Source: Chionoecetes opilio (lineage: Eukaryota; Arthropoda; Malacostraca; Decapoda; Majidae). From it: a DNA stretch of 64,000 bases. Of the stretch, positions 13,383-26,171 are shown piece by piece (the first letter of the stretch is position 1; the number at the start of each line of letters is the position of its first letter). The notes under the pieces are model-generated. The model did no database searches. It saw only the letters and a list, made by a program, of their open reading frames with translations, and had not been told where the DNA came from. The DNA lies in assembly GCA_016584305.1 (NCBI GenBank), contig JACEEZ010003550.1, positions 669,574-733,573 of the forward strand. The letters are read 5' to 3'. Both the position numbers and the translations under genes were made by a program.

Positions 13383-13603
13383 CTCCGCCAACGAAGTTGG
13401 AGAGGTTATGTTTTCACCCCGATCTGTCTGTCTGTTTGTTAGTGTACAGGATTTCTCAAAAGTTACGAATAGATTTGGACCAAACTTGGTATACCAAGTC
13501 TATTTGGTATAAGGAAGAACTGATTTAATTTTGGATGAAATCGAATCACAACTGTTGCAACCATGGCAACCAATTGATGAAATATTCGGGCGGAGGTATG
13601 CGC
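13383..13603 (+). mobile_element. Dispersed element with CCTCCGCC/GGCGGAGG ends
   Basis: The segment starts CCTCCGCCAACGAAGTTGG and closes with GGGCGGAGG, so its ends form a short inverted repeat. Between them it contains GAGAGGTTATGTTTTCACCCC and ATTTGGACCAAACTTGG, phrases I recall from a widespread metazoan non-autonomous repeat. The class is uncertain. There is one copy in this window. A C22 run follows 11 bases after the end. Confidence 0.6.
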
Positions 13604-13614
13604 TCTACTGAGTG

Positions 13615-13636
13615 CCCCCCCCCCCCCCCCCCCCCC
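13615..13636. repeat. C22 homopolymer
   Basis: Uninterrupted run of 22 C. Length may be affected by sequencing error. Confidence 0.9.
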
Positions 13637-14126
13637 TAGTTATCATTGTAATCCTTCACTCCTATAGGCCTACTCCTTCTCTCAATCTCAATCGAGTCAC
13701 ACCTGACTCACTCATGACTCACTTATTACGCATATATTACGCATTATTGGGAAGTAATGACTGAAATTAAAGGAACATAGATACCGCAACATATGAAATG
13801 AGAGAGGGGAATAAAAACGAACCCTCATGAAAGTTCTATTAACGTAAAATTTCATTGTGGTTGAAATTCGAGTAAAATAACAAAGGGATACTAAGACCAC
13901 GTAGACAGAAGGTAAATTACTATAAATCTAAGTTGCATTTCTCTTTTCCTCCTCCTGCCTTGTCCTTCGCCTCCCCCACCCTCACCCCAACCCCCTTAAA
14001 CTACATGCTCCCTTGCCCCCCTATTCCTCCCTTACCGTAAATGGGTCTTCGTTATTGAGATGGATGGGAGGTACTTAGCCGCCCAAACCTTTATGAGGCC
14101 CGCCCTATGTGTGTTAAGCACTGCTT
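13637..14126. other. Unique sequence, no gene seen
   Basis: No supportable feature. A C-rich patch lies near 13970-14030. Confidence 0.4.
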
Positions 14127-14147
14127 GTGTGTGTGTGTGTGTGTGTG

Positions 14148-14227
<80 letters not shown>
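14127..14227. repeat. (GT)n microsatellite
   Basis: GT array with one single-base slip near 14149. Confidence 0.98.
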
Positions 14228-14232
<5 letters not shown>

Positions 14233-14950
14233 CATTTTCTCTCTGTCGCTTTGTTTTTCTGTATGTCTGTTATGATAATCTAAAAAATAATAATGATAAG
14301 AGTGATGACGGTAATAATGCTATCAACGTTAAATTCCTAAAACCATTTAAATAAAACCGAAACTTAATACAAATATATGGGAGACTTTGGTGGATGCAGT
14401 CACATATACAGTACACACTAACAGGCAGGGAATGGCGTTTATTATTACTGCTGACGTGATGTTTGTGGTATGACTGATCATCTCTTTGTAGCCTTCAGGA
14501 GGGGTTATAAATAATGATAAATAATATAGATAATAATAATATATTCTGACGGGGTGGCGCTGCCCATAAGAAATAAGAGATCAGCAACAAAAGTGCAGTC
14601 AAGATAAGTAGAACTGCATTATGTATTGATTCTTATAACGAGATAAAATATGCGTTTGTTTTCGCTGGTGTATCACGTAATCTTGAATTTTCTTGGTTTT
14701 TCTTATTACTGCTCTTGTTTTTTTAAGGAGTAATCGTGCGTAGCCTGAAAATAACTAAACTACTGAACCATGAAAGAGGGGATGCTACAGAAGAGGTGTA
14801 AATATAGCGCGGTGTGGGCTGGCGGGACGCTTTCTTCCTTCACCATACTGGTTTTCTATGGTGGTGACATCGGGGTGACCTGCACATTCTTGCCGCTTAA
14901 CTTATTATGTTTTTTATATTTATATGGCTTGGGTGAGAAATGAGAATACC
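14228..14950. other. AT-rich unique sequence, no gene seen
   Basis: Includes ATAATGATAA-type low-complexity patches at 14288-14330 and 14506-14545. No gene is supportable. Confidence 0.4.
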
Positions 14951-15429
14951 TACCGTAGATAACAGTTAAGTCGCCACCTGCAGTGATGTCGCCAGGCGCC
15001 ATATATTACGAATTATAGCATCACTACTGATTTTTATGTGCCACTGAAGATGATACACAGTAGTTTATATCATGACTGTATAATCTACCCTGTTTCAGCG
15101 TTGTTTTATGCTTTGTATCTGCAAGTATAGACGGTTTCAAATTTCGCTACGCGTTTTTTTTTCGGGCGACGACGACAGCGGTACGACACTCAGTAAATAA
15201 ACACTAGATGGCGACTCTACTGTTGGTAGCCACTTTGTAGATATTTTTGTCATTTGTTCATTTATAGCCATAATATAACACAGATGAAGACACAAAATGA
15301 CACAGATTCTCCAGATAGCCCCTTCTAACTTTCCTGAAATCATGGCTGTAGAAATGTAACTATTAACGCCACCACACGTCTGTAAACAGAAAAAAAAGTT
15401 GTCTGGCGACTTTACTGTTATCTACGGTA
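14951..15429. mobile_element. Palindromic TIR element, TACCGTAGATAACAG family, copy 1
   Basis: The left end TACCGTAGATAACAG...AAGTCGCCA is repeated inverted at the right end (15401-15429). If the outermost TA is the target duplication, the inverted repeat starts CCGTAGATAAC. The interior carries TCGCCAGGCG, GCATCACTAC and ATGTGCCACTGAAGA, all shared with the element at 15963. A third end-like motif, GGCGACTCTACTGTTGGTAG at about 15210-15229, suggests a partial or nested copy. No transposase is encoded. Confidence 0.75.
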
Positions 15430-15927
15430 CGTATTTTTGAGTGTTTTAGTAATATTGAAAATTACGTGGGATGTAAAATACTTCATCAAGTAAAATTTAT
15501 GATTATGATACACAATAAACAATCTTAGATATATTGTTTAACACGTCAGTCTATTATAAAAATTTGTGTGTATAAGTTAAGCAGAACAAATTCAGTGTTT
15601 ACAGTACAATACGTAGTGTCTGCATCAACCACTCGGTGAGCTTTCGTAATCATGTGTCTTAACTCTTAACCTATTGAACATAAATCCTGTGGCGTGTGAG
15701 TTATACTATCTAAAAACCAACGTTACTGTGTAATTGTTGTGAATGAAATGTAAACTCGTCCTAACAGCACACGGCCTGCAGATTATAGTCTACATTTGAT
15801 AACGATCGCATAATTATTTATTCCATGGTGAAATCTAAGCTCTGTTATGCTAAAAAGTCGGAAGCCATTATGAGACCTCTACCGTCAATAACAATGTCAA
15901 TTCAATTTTTACCTTCCATTTTCCGTC
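15430..15927. other. AT-rich unique sequence, no gene seen
   Basis: No gene supportable. CCGTCAATAACAATGTCAATT near 15882 resembles a degraded end of the neighbouring elements. Confidence 0.4.
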
Positions 15928-16226
15928 AATTTTTTCCTTTCATTTTATGGATGAATGTCTGCTACTGTCAGTAACACTATAGTCGCCACTGCACTAATGT
16001 CGCCAGGCGAATATTACGATTTTTGGCATCACTACAGACTTGTATGTGCCACTGAAGACACGTACATAATATAAACTACTGTGCATGCCTCTTTACTGAC
16101 ATATACAAATATGTAGTGATGCTAAAATTCGTAATATATGGCACCTGGCGACATTTGTGCAGTGGCGACTATAGTGTTACTGACGGTAGCAGACATTCAT
16201 CCATAAAATGAAAGGAAAAAAGATAC
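15928..16226. mobile_element. Palindromic TIR element, copy 2, with longer arms
   Basis: The core 15963-16198 starts TACTGTCAGTAACACTATAG and ends with its inverted partner (CTATAGTGTTACTGACGGTA). The inverted match continues outward through CCTTTCATTTTATGGATGAA on both sides and inward past GCATCACTAC, giving arms of more than 100 bases around a short centre near 16080-16110. Interior blocks match copy 1 at 14951. The outer arms are absent from copy 1. No coding capacity. Confidence 0.8.
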
Positions 16227-16530
16227 TGTCTAGAGAACTTTTAACAGAGGACGAAATCTTGTGCCACTGGCTATAATTACTTGGGAATATTCCAGACAAT
16301 TTTTAAAGTTTGGGTCGAGGAGCAACATCCCTTCTGCAGGAGAGGCCTGGGTTGGGGAGGGTTGTGGGTGAGTGGGTGAAGGGGTGCAGGAGGGGGTTTG
16401 GGGTTGTCACAGTATTCTCGTGGCATTTTTTTTGTTTCTTTGTGGTTGGAGACGACGCGGCTCTAACTTTTAATCGGTTCCGCATCAGACTTGCTGCTGG
16501 GTTCAGGAATCAACGAAGCGGTTAAGGGAG

Positions 16531-16532
<2 letters not shown>
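16227..16532. other. Unique sequence, no gene seen
   Basis: Mixed sequence with a G-rich patch at about 16350-16410. Confidence 0.4.
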
Positions 16533-16569
<37 letters not shown>

Positions 16570-16627
16570 TGTGTGTGTGTATGTATGTGTGTGGTGTGGT
16601 GTGTGTGTGTGTGGTGTGTGTGTGTGT

Positions 16628-16675
<48 letters not shown>

Positions 16676-16736
16676 GAGATTCCATACGACGTAGCAGTAC
16701 TTTTTGGACTTTAATGAACACACACACACACACACA

Positions 16737-16776
<40 letters not shown>

Positions 16777-16788
16777 CACACACACACA

Positions 16789-16849
<61 letters not shown>

Positions 16850-16853
16850 AATG
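16533..16853. repeat. Facing GT and CA arrays
   Basis: A GT array (16533-16674) and a CA array (16719-16851) face each other across a 44-base unique spacer. They can therefore pair as an imperfect inverted repeat with arms of about 130 bases. Confidence 0.93.
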
Positions 16854-16969
16854 TCAATCATAGTATCGTGATTCGTCCACATTAGCTCCGGACCTCCCCT
16901 CCACACCACACACACACACACACCACACTTGACCCGCCGTCTTCCGCAATAGTATATGAATTGATCACC

Positions 16970-16988
16970 TATATATAGGAGCCACGTG
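16970..16988 (+). promoter_or_regulatory. Possible TATA and E-box pair
   Basis: TATATATA (16970-16977) is followed by the E-box CACGTG (16983-16988) in otherwise GC-rich sequence. No downstream gene is recognised, so a chance match is quite possible. Confidence 0.15.
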
Positions 16989-18867
16989 GATCTCGGTCAC
17001 CCTCCTGACACTAGTGGCGGCGGCGTGCGGTGTCAGCTGGTGTTGTGGTCGATTACTATGCATGAATGTGTGGCGCCGCGCTGCATCATTCACAGGGTAT
17101 TGGGTCCTCGCGTCCCTACACCGTGACGGGAGAGGCCAGTCTCCTCCCCTGCAGGCGACGCGGCCCGAGGGGTGACATATTGCACTACGGCTGTCAGGAA
17201 CCCAGGAAAACCATCGTCATGTGTCGAATATTGTTTACGAGTGTTTCAGTCTGGCAGTCAGTGTCTGGAAAGGTAACTTTTATGTTTGCCTCTCCATCAG
17301 GGCGATATTTCTGCAAAGGATGAAATTCCTGACACAATTGTGACGCGTTTATGTATGTTATAATCTTTTTACATGGGTCATATACCTCATTATGGGTCGA
17401 TAAGTAACAATAACGGCCGTATTATCGTTGATTTTGGAGGATATATAACTGTAATATACTCGTGTGGTTCCTTTCATGTGGGGAAGTGTGTGGTTGGCTG
17501 TTGACTTCCCCGCCAGGGAGTTGGTTCGCTGCCCAAAGTTATGGGTGTCTGGGGAAGAGAGTTGAGGAAGTAACCCGGAGGCTTCTACACAGGTTTCCCT
17601 ACGCTACTAACACGTCTCTCTTCAACGTGTCCTCCTTCACACACCCACAAAGCTCAATCCTTCCTTTGCTGTCTCTTTCCAGCCAACCGTCCACGGTCAT
17701 TCGCTTATGCAAGTGAATTATTAAAACTTGTATTGATAGAAATGTAAGGCTGAACTAGTAACCTAACCAATGTCAATTGGTCAACTATCAATCAAACAAA
17801 TGTTATGTCAAAACTAATAAGACGTTAGTAGAAACAGATGGTAGATGGTTAAGTAACAGTAATGCAGATAGTTAGGTAGATATTTACGCAGACAGTTCAG
17901 GTTTTTAAGGGGGTGGTTTCGGCTACAATTACGGCAGTGAACAATAGCCAGCTGCTAAGAGAACACCGTAACGGGTGAGATTTAGTGATGGTGGGGTGCG
18001 TGATGTGATGTGGAGAGGCGGCGTAAAGCGCATAATGGCAGCCGCTGCGACTGTCTTTATAGTCCCAAAGGAAACCCACAAAGGAACTTACGACAGGGCA
18101 ACGCCGTCCCCCATGGCAGCAAAGGGAAACTCACTCCCCCAATGGCGCGTGGCACTGCACACCTTAACCGAACGTGGCACTGCGAATCCCAAATATTAAA
18201 TGTTAAACTCGCGCAACCTAATTGGAAGTATTTAATTTCCGAACTTAATTAACCGCTCCTCCTCGTCGTGTTTCATTATCCAGTCAGAGTGAGGCATCGC
18301 CGCCGCCGACCCTTTTCTTCTGCGGCCAAACTTTCCCCAATCACGGCTTCCTTTACGCTAATTCATTATGAGTTTAAAGTTGTCAGGTTTATTTAACTGA
18401 TTGAATTTTAAAATCCATAATTTCATATTGGTTTCTCTAAAAAATAGACTTTTCTTACATTTTTCGAGGAATACACGAAATTAGTCACAATATTAGACTT
18501 AGAACACACACGGCCAGAGTGAAGCATTGGCCTCACCTTTGTGTTTTGTTTGCTGACCGAGAACGCCGTTGCTTCAGTGTTTGTGTATAAATGAATCCTC
18601 TTTACTAAATCTAAACAAAGCCAGCACATAACATTTGCATAAACTCTACACTGACTAGCTCCCTTCACTGCCCCCTCCCAACACCATCATCTCCACCAAC
18701 ACCAGCTCCCCCCCCCCCCCACCACCACCACTGGCTTGCGTCCCCCTCCCCGGCTCCCTCCTCCCGGCTCTCAACTTGAACTAGTTAGCATTCGTGCAGT
18801 CTCGTCCCTTCTTTACTCCCAGACCGCCTCGTCGCCGTCCCTGTATCGCCTTCGTCCTTATCTGGTC
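16989..18867. other. Unique sequence, no gene seen
   Basis: Nearly 2 kb of non-repetitive sequence. GC-richer islands at about 16990-17200 and 18000-18330 could hold short exons or conserved noncoding elements, but no splice-bounded frame or domain was recognised. Confidence 0.4.
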
Positions 18868-18992
18868 CCTGTCCCGTTCGTGCCCCGTTCGTTCCCCGTT
18901 CTTGCCCAGTTTGTTCCCCGTTTTTGCCCCGTTCTTGCCCCGTTCGTTCCCCGTTCGTTCCCCGTTCTTGCCCCGTTCGTGCCCCGTCCAAG
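18868..18992. repeat. 11-bp minisatellite, about 11 units
   Basis: Unit CCCCGTTCGTT with TTCTT, TTCGTG and TTTTT variants. Since 11 is not a multiple of three, all three frames of each strand read related peptides (for example RTGQERGTNG on the minus strand). This explains the overlapping open frames. Confidence 0.9.
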
Positions 18993-19374
18993 CCTTTGCA
19001 ACACCATGCTACAAAATAACTTCGGGATATTGTGACGAAAAATGCCGGAGTAGCAAAGGGAGTCTCTGAATAGCTGGGGGAAAAAAAACTGTATTTGCAT
19101 GTTAGGTACTGCAGGGAGGGAAGGTTGCGAGGGGAAGGGGAGGTCATGTGGTACAGAAGGATGGACGTTGGAGAGGGGTGTTGTGTGGTGGTAGTGTGGT
19201 TGGGATGGGGTTGTGTTGTGGTAGTATGGTGTGGTGATGGTATGTTGTGGTTTGGAGGGGGTCGTGTGGTGCTACTGTGGTGTGGTAGGGGTTGTATAGT
19301 GGTAGGTCATTTTGGGTAATTAGGAAGAAATGTTTTGCTGACTATTTTTCAAGGAGCGAGTAGAAAAATAGTCC
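18993..19374. other. GTG-rich low-complexity sequence
   Basis: 19155-19312 is rich in GTGGT and GTTGTG with no fixed period. The rest is unique. No gene. Confidence 0.5.
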
Positions 19375-19400
19375 CCCCCCACACACACAACACACACACA

Positions 19401-19478
<78 letters not shown>

Positions 19479-19603
19479 ACACCACACACCCACACACCCA
19501 CCCACCCACCCACCCGCCCACCCGCCCGCCCCCGCCCGCCCGCCCGCCCGCCCGCCCCCGCCCGCCCGCCCACCCACCCACCCACCCACCCACCCACACC
19601 ACC

Positions 19604-19634
<31 letters not shown>

Positions 19635-19653
19635 CCACCCACCACCCACAACA

Positions 19654-19729
<76 letters not shown>

Positions 19730-19735
19730 CACACC
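19375..19735. repeat. Compound CA, CCCA and CCCG array
   Basis: CA arrays (19380-19477 and about 19648-19733) flank a centre of CCCA and CCCG tetranucleotides (about 19490-19610), with CCCGCCCG repeated between 19515 and 19570. The minus strand of the centre has more than ten GGG runs at four-base spacing. Confidence 0.95.
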
Positions 19736-20607
<872 letters not shown>

Positions 20608-21289
20608 TGATAAGCCAAGACACAAGACTACCAAATTGAAAGAAAACAGTAATATTAGTAACTGCTTACGTATGATTAGATGGAAGACAAACATAGTTAT
20701 TGTTGATATATTTTCATATGTTTATATTTTACCTTTACGTCACATAGTTCTTAAATCCAAGGCCAAGGAAAAGAAATTCCCTTTCTATTCCCTTAGCCTT
20801 GCCTAAATCTACCTTCCCGTAAGACCTGGGTATACGGGGCGTCGGGCGGCGCCTCTCGACTCGAAATTTTAAGTTCAAGTATACGAGGGAGCGAAAGTTA
20901 CTTCCCGGCACCAATATTGAGTTGGGGACGTTTATTTGACTATCCGCTCGAGTTGAAAAGTAGGCAGGCCTGTGTGTTGAGCCTCCCGCCTTGCCGACGC
21001 CTTCTGACGCCCTTACCGCCGCCACCCTCCACCGCCTGCCTCCTGTTCGTCATCCTTGAGTCATTTACATCTTTATTATGAACGCATGTTGACAGCTCAT
21101 GTTTGTCAAGCGTCTCTCAACCCTTACATTCACTCCCTCCTTTCCTCTATCACCCTCGCACACGGGCACTTGGTCGAATTTATATCAAATTCAGGAGGGA
21201 AAAGTTTACTTGGGTTTGCTTATCAGACAGCGACGTGATGTATTCTAGAGAAGCTTACCTTTCAATACGGCCGTTACGAGTGTGAGAGA
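20608..21289. other. Unique sequence, no gene seen
   Basis: Non-repetitive, with a GC-rich middle (20820-21050). The minus frame 20735-21025 is unsupported. Confidence 0.4.
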
Positions 21290-21625
21290 TGGAAGGGGAG
21301 AGCGTATAGGTGGGAGGGGGGGTGAAGAGATGGGATAGGGAGTGATGGGGCGATGAGCGGGAGGGAAGTGAAGGGGAGTGTGTATGGGGGTGGTAGAGGG
21401 GGGTGAAGAGATGGGATAGGGATGTGTGATGGGGCGATGAGCGGGAGGGTGGTGAAGGGGAGAGTGTAAGGGGTGGTAGGGGGGATGAAGAGATGGGACA
21501 GGGATGTGTGATGGGGCGATGAGCGGGAGGGTGGTGAAGGGGAGAGTGTAAGGGGTGGTAGGGGGGATGAAGAGATGGGATAGGGATGTGTGATGGGGCG
21601 ATGAGCGGGAGGGAAGTGAACGGTG
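21290..21625. repeat. 82-bp G-rich minisatellite, four units
   Basis: GATGGGGCGATGAGCGG occurs at 21344, 21428, 21510 and 21592, with matching GGGATGAAGAGATGGGA blocks before each copy. The middle units are nearly identical. Confidence 0.93.
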
Positions 21626-22378
21626 ATGGAAGAGTTAAAAGTTGTCCATCACTTGTACCTGTGACGAGACAAATCAAGGAACAAGGTGAATCGCAGTTTG
21701 CAGGTGATTGCCTATATACGACTCACCTTCCATTCCATGTTCAAGGGCTTATGTGACGGAGATGAGCACCGAGGCCACGCGCAGTTTAGCTTATACCCCC
21801 ATCTTTACTTTACCTTCCTTTCTCATCATGGGTAAACTACTACTACGTATACGAGATCAATACTTTCTGTTCTCCACTTCCCTCCCTCCTTCAACCCTCT
21901 CATCTCATCCCATGTCTCTCCCCTTTATCTCTCATCTCATTCCCTTCTCAAGTTTTCTCTATTTCCTTTGTCTTTTCCTTTTCTGAACTCCTTCATTACC
22001 TTCTTTGCTGTTTTTCCATTTTGCTGCATGACCACATTTTCCATTTCTTCCCCACTTATGTCTTCTTTTTCTTCTCCTTTGCACATTTTTGCCATTTCAA
22101 CGATTCTTTTTTTTCTATTTCCTATCTTGCCTTTGTCCTTGTTCCATTTCTTTCCTATTCAGTCTTATTTCCCACACATTTCCTTTTTCTATCTTTTCAC
22201 GCCATATCTCATTTTTTTTCCTATTATGTGCAGTTTCCGCCATCATACTTAAAGGGGGGACTCTTTCGTCTTTAGTTGATTGTCATTCTTAACTTTTTTG
22301 TCCCTTCGAGACTCACTCTGTATCCAAATATCGTCTTGAGGCTGATATCTTATACAGCATTCCATCTCTGCCTTTGAG
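21626..22378. other. T/C-rich unique sequence, no gene seen
   Basis: 21840-22240 is pyrimidine-rich. Its hydrophobic open frames reflect composition only. Confidence 0.4.
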
Positions 22379-22589
22379 TTAACCCCTTGAGGCTCAGAAC
22401 GTCATTTCCATTGTAATTTGGGTACCTTAAGACGATTTTTAGTGAATATAAACAATATTTTATAGATAGGACCTGTTTAGTATCCTTGTCCACTAGCGAA
22501 TTTGGTATATTAAGTAACTTTTCGTAATTTTATGGCTAATAACAGACGATTTAATGTAGCAAAGGAAAGCTCGGGCGTGAAGGGCTTAA
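22379..22589 (+). mobile_element. TTAA-flanked MITE, copy 1
   Basis: 203 bases bounded on both sides by TTAA (22379-22382 and 22586-22589). The ends read CCCCTTGAGGCTCAGA and, inverted, GCCCTTCACGCCCGAG, an imperfect terminal inverted repeat. The interior, with GGACCTGTTTAGTATCCTTG and TTGGTATATTAAGTAACTTT, matches copies at 36772 and 47633. The TTAA target and CCC-starting ends are characteristic of piggyBac-type elements. With no coding capacity it would need a transposase supplied elsewhere. Confidence 0.85.
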
Positions 22590-23014
22590 GACGTGCAAAT
22601 AAAGAATAATGTTTTCTTAAAGCTCTTCTCTTCTTCCCTTTCTTTGCATTACTGATAGAAATTAAACAACTTTTTTTTAATTCCCTTGATGGTTTTTTAT
22701 TCTTTTGATTTATTCCATATCTTCAGGTTGCAACAGGAAACAAGTGCTCAAATATAGGAAGAGTTCGCATTTAAGTCCACTGTTGCCAGACATAAACTGC
22801 CACTGCAATGACTTATCTTCGCAAGTTTTACAACACCAATAATTTAGCGTGAAATTATCGACACGAGACTAACATTAAAGCGAATTATGGCAGAGCTGCT
22901 ACAATAACGGCGGATATATGGCTGAGTATTAATGTTGTTCTGATTTACTTGAATATATCTCTCGTGATGCTTGTCAGTGTGTGTGTGTGTGTGTTTTCTG
23001 TTCTACTCGGACGT
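22590..23014. other. AT-rich unique sequence, no gene seen
   Basis: No supportable feature. Confidence 0.4.
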
Positions 23015-23645
<631 letters not shown>

Positions 23646-23933
23646 GCTTAATTTCATTGCCACATCCTCATTCGCTTCCCCCCCCCTCTTCGTTTTTGGT
23701 CCTTATTTTACGGTCGTTTCTCTCGTCCGTGTTTTGATATTGTATTCCCTTCGTCGTGCCTTTCCCTGCCGCGCCTCCCCCTCACCAGTAACACATGCTG
23801 GACGATGCTCTGTATTGGTTCCTTGGTTCCTCTATTGGGTGGCGGCGGCGTGTGTGGCGGCGACTGATACATGGACCCGCCATTCGAAGGGAAATCCTGG
23901 CTAGATCCTCGAAGTCATCTGATGCTACGGTAC

Positions 23934-23937
<4 letters not shown>
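23646..23937. other. Unique sequence, no gene seen
   Basis: Short GC-moderate segment between arrays. No feature. Confidence 0.4.

Positions 23938-24014
<77 letters not shown>
23938..24014. repeat. (GT)n microsatellite
   Basis: Pure GT array. Confidence 0.98.
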
Positions 24015-24015
<1 letters not shown>

Positions 24016-25017
24016 TGGTAGGGGGCGAGGAGGAGGAATCACGTAACTTTGTAAACGTTTCCTAAGGCATTGGAAGACGTCGATAGGTTGCCTGCCTTCT
24101 TTGCGTGGGTTGTTTAGGGACGTTTTGCATTTTCTTATTTCTACTAAATAGTCGAATGTTCTTCCTTCAATGGGTCATAAGAGCGGGGATTTTAATGGAG
24201 ATTTTTTTCATACGCGAAGGAGAGGCTTATAGTGTGATTCATGGCTGCGTTTTCACTGGGATGAGAGTTAGTACGAGGAAGAAGTACTGGGGTGGGGGTG
24301 GATAGGGTGGGGGGGCAGCGTGGGGTTTGGGGGGAGGGGGGCAGCGTGGGGTGTGGGAGGGGGAGGGGGTGGGCAGCGTGGCGTGTGTCCCAAGCGCCCC
24401 GCCGCAGGACACTCTTCAGATAACCAGCCAGCCACGCCACGCCAGGATAAGTGTGTTACGAGCGGCGGCGGCCATCCATCAGACTGCAACTCTTCCTCCT
24501 CCTCCTTCCTCCTATACTTCTTCTCCTTCTAGTCCTCTTCCTCCACCTCCTCCTCCTTGTCCTCGTCCTCCTCCCGTCTCTTCTTCCTATCCATCGTGGC
24601 TCTACCCTTGTAGCCATTTTGGTCATATATGATCTGTAATGCCTGTGCTTATCCTTTTGCCTTTCATAGCTCGTCGTTCTTTCTGTGTGTGTCGCATTCC
24701 TCGACGACACTTTTTCAAAGGAAGACCATTTAGTACTACGATTCTTTAGCCTGTTATGGGCAGACTAAACGAGTGGAAAGATATTGGTCTCATGTGGCAA
24801 TAAGGATACAGTACAGCGGTGACTCCCACACGCCGCGGTGACTCCCACACGCCATGGCAAGTCAGGGTACGTCAAGAAAACACCAGATGCAGGGGATTGA
24901 AGACTTTTATCCTGGAGGTCGCTGGATCCTTCGAGTTCCTAATATCATTGATTTCTGACGCACCTCAAACCCAAGAAAACCTCACCAAGAAGTACCAGCA
25001 GCGTCTGAGACCACAAA
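24015..25017. other. Unique sequence with G-rich block
   Basis: 24288-24380 has repeated GGGGGCAGCGTGGGGTGTGG-like units. 24490-24570 is a CTC-rich tract. CGGTGACTCCCACACGCC is duplicated at about 24819-24854. No gene is supportable. Confidence 0.45.
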
Positions 25018-25036
25018 ACACACACACACACACACT

Positions 25037-25325
25037 GGGTACTCCGTAGTGTAGAGGTAGTACGCTCGGTTCACAACTGAGAAGTCCCTGGTTCGATCCC
25101 CGGGCGGAGCGGAAACAGATGGGCTGTTTCCTGAAAACCCTAGCCCCTGTCCACCCAGCAGTGAATGGGTACCGGGTGTTAGCCGGGGGTTGTGACCCGC
25201 TTCCCGGGGTGGTGGCTTCCCCCAACACTAAGGGTGAATGATAAGAATGTTGATATGGAGACGGTGCCATACGAGTGTAGCTCAGGCCCTGTAAAATACA
25301 ACTAGATGAATACAACTAGATGAAT
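25037..25325 (+). mobile_element. tRNA-Val-derived SINE, copy 2 (best head)
   Basis: Head: an A-box-like TAGTGTAGAGGT at about 25047-25058, an anticodon arm CTCGG/CTGAG (25065-25081) around loop TTCACAA giving anticodon CAC (Val), and B box GGTTCGATCCC at 25090-25100. The 3' end carries two copies of the tail unit TACAACTAGATGAA before a short CA run. A CA run also precedes the head. It shares its body with the copies at 214, 47120 and 48156. The tRNA-Val source is inferred from the anticodon. Confidence 0.88.
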
Positions 25326-25868
<543 letters not shown>

Positions 25869-26040
25869 ATGGGATGGTTTTGTTCTATCTTTTAATACCA
25901 TTGATGCGAGGGATATGTGGCGTTCCCGGAAGACTTTGTTCTCGGAGACGAAATCGCATTACTGAGTCTGTGCTGATCAGTAAATTATCCTGCTGAAGAT
26001 GATCCGAGTGCGAGGGTGAGTGGTTGCTGAGGTAGAAACA

Positions 26041-26086
26041 CACTCTCTCTTCTTCTCTCTCTCTCTCTCTCTCTCCTCCTCTCTCT

Positions 26087-26152
<66 letters not shown>

Positions 26153-26171
26153 TCTCTCTCTCTCTCTCTCA
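26041..26171. repeat. (CT)n microsatellite
   Basis: CT array with scattered TTCT and CCTCCT slips, 175 bases from the preceding GA array and therefore able to pair with it. Confidence 0.97.

Noticed and set aside
25037..25110. Functional tRNA-Val gene
   Set aside because: The cloverleaf is imperfect and the sequence continues into a body shared by four dispersed copies, so it is the head of a SINE.
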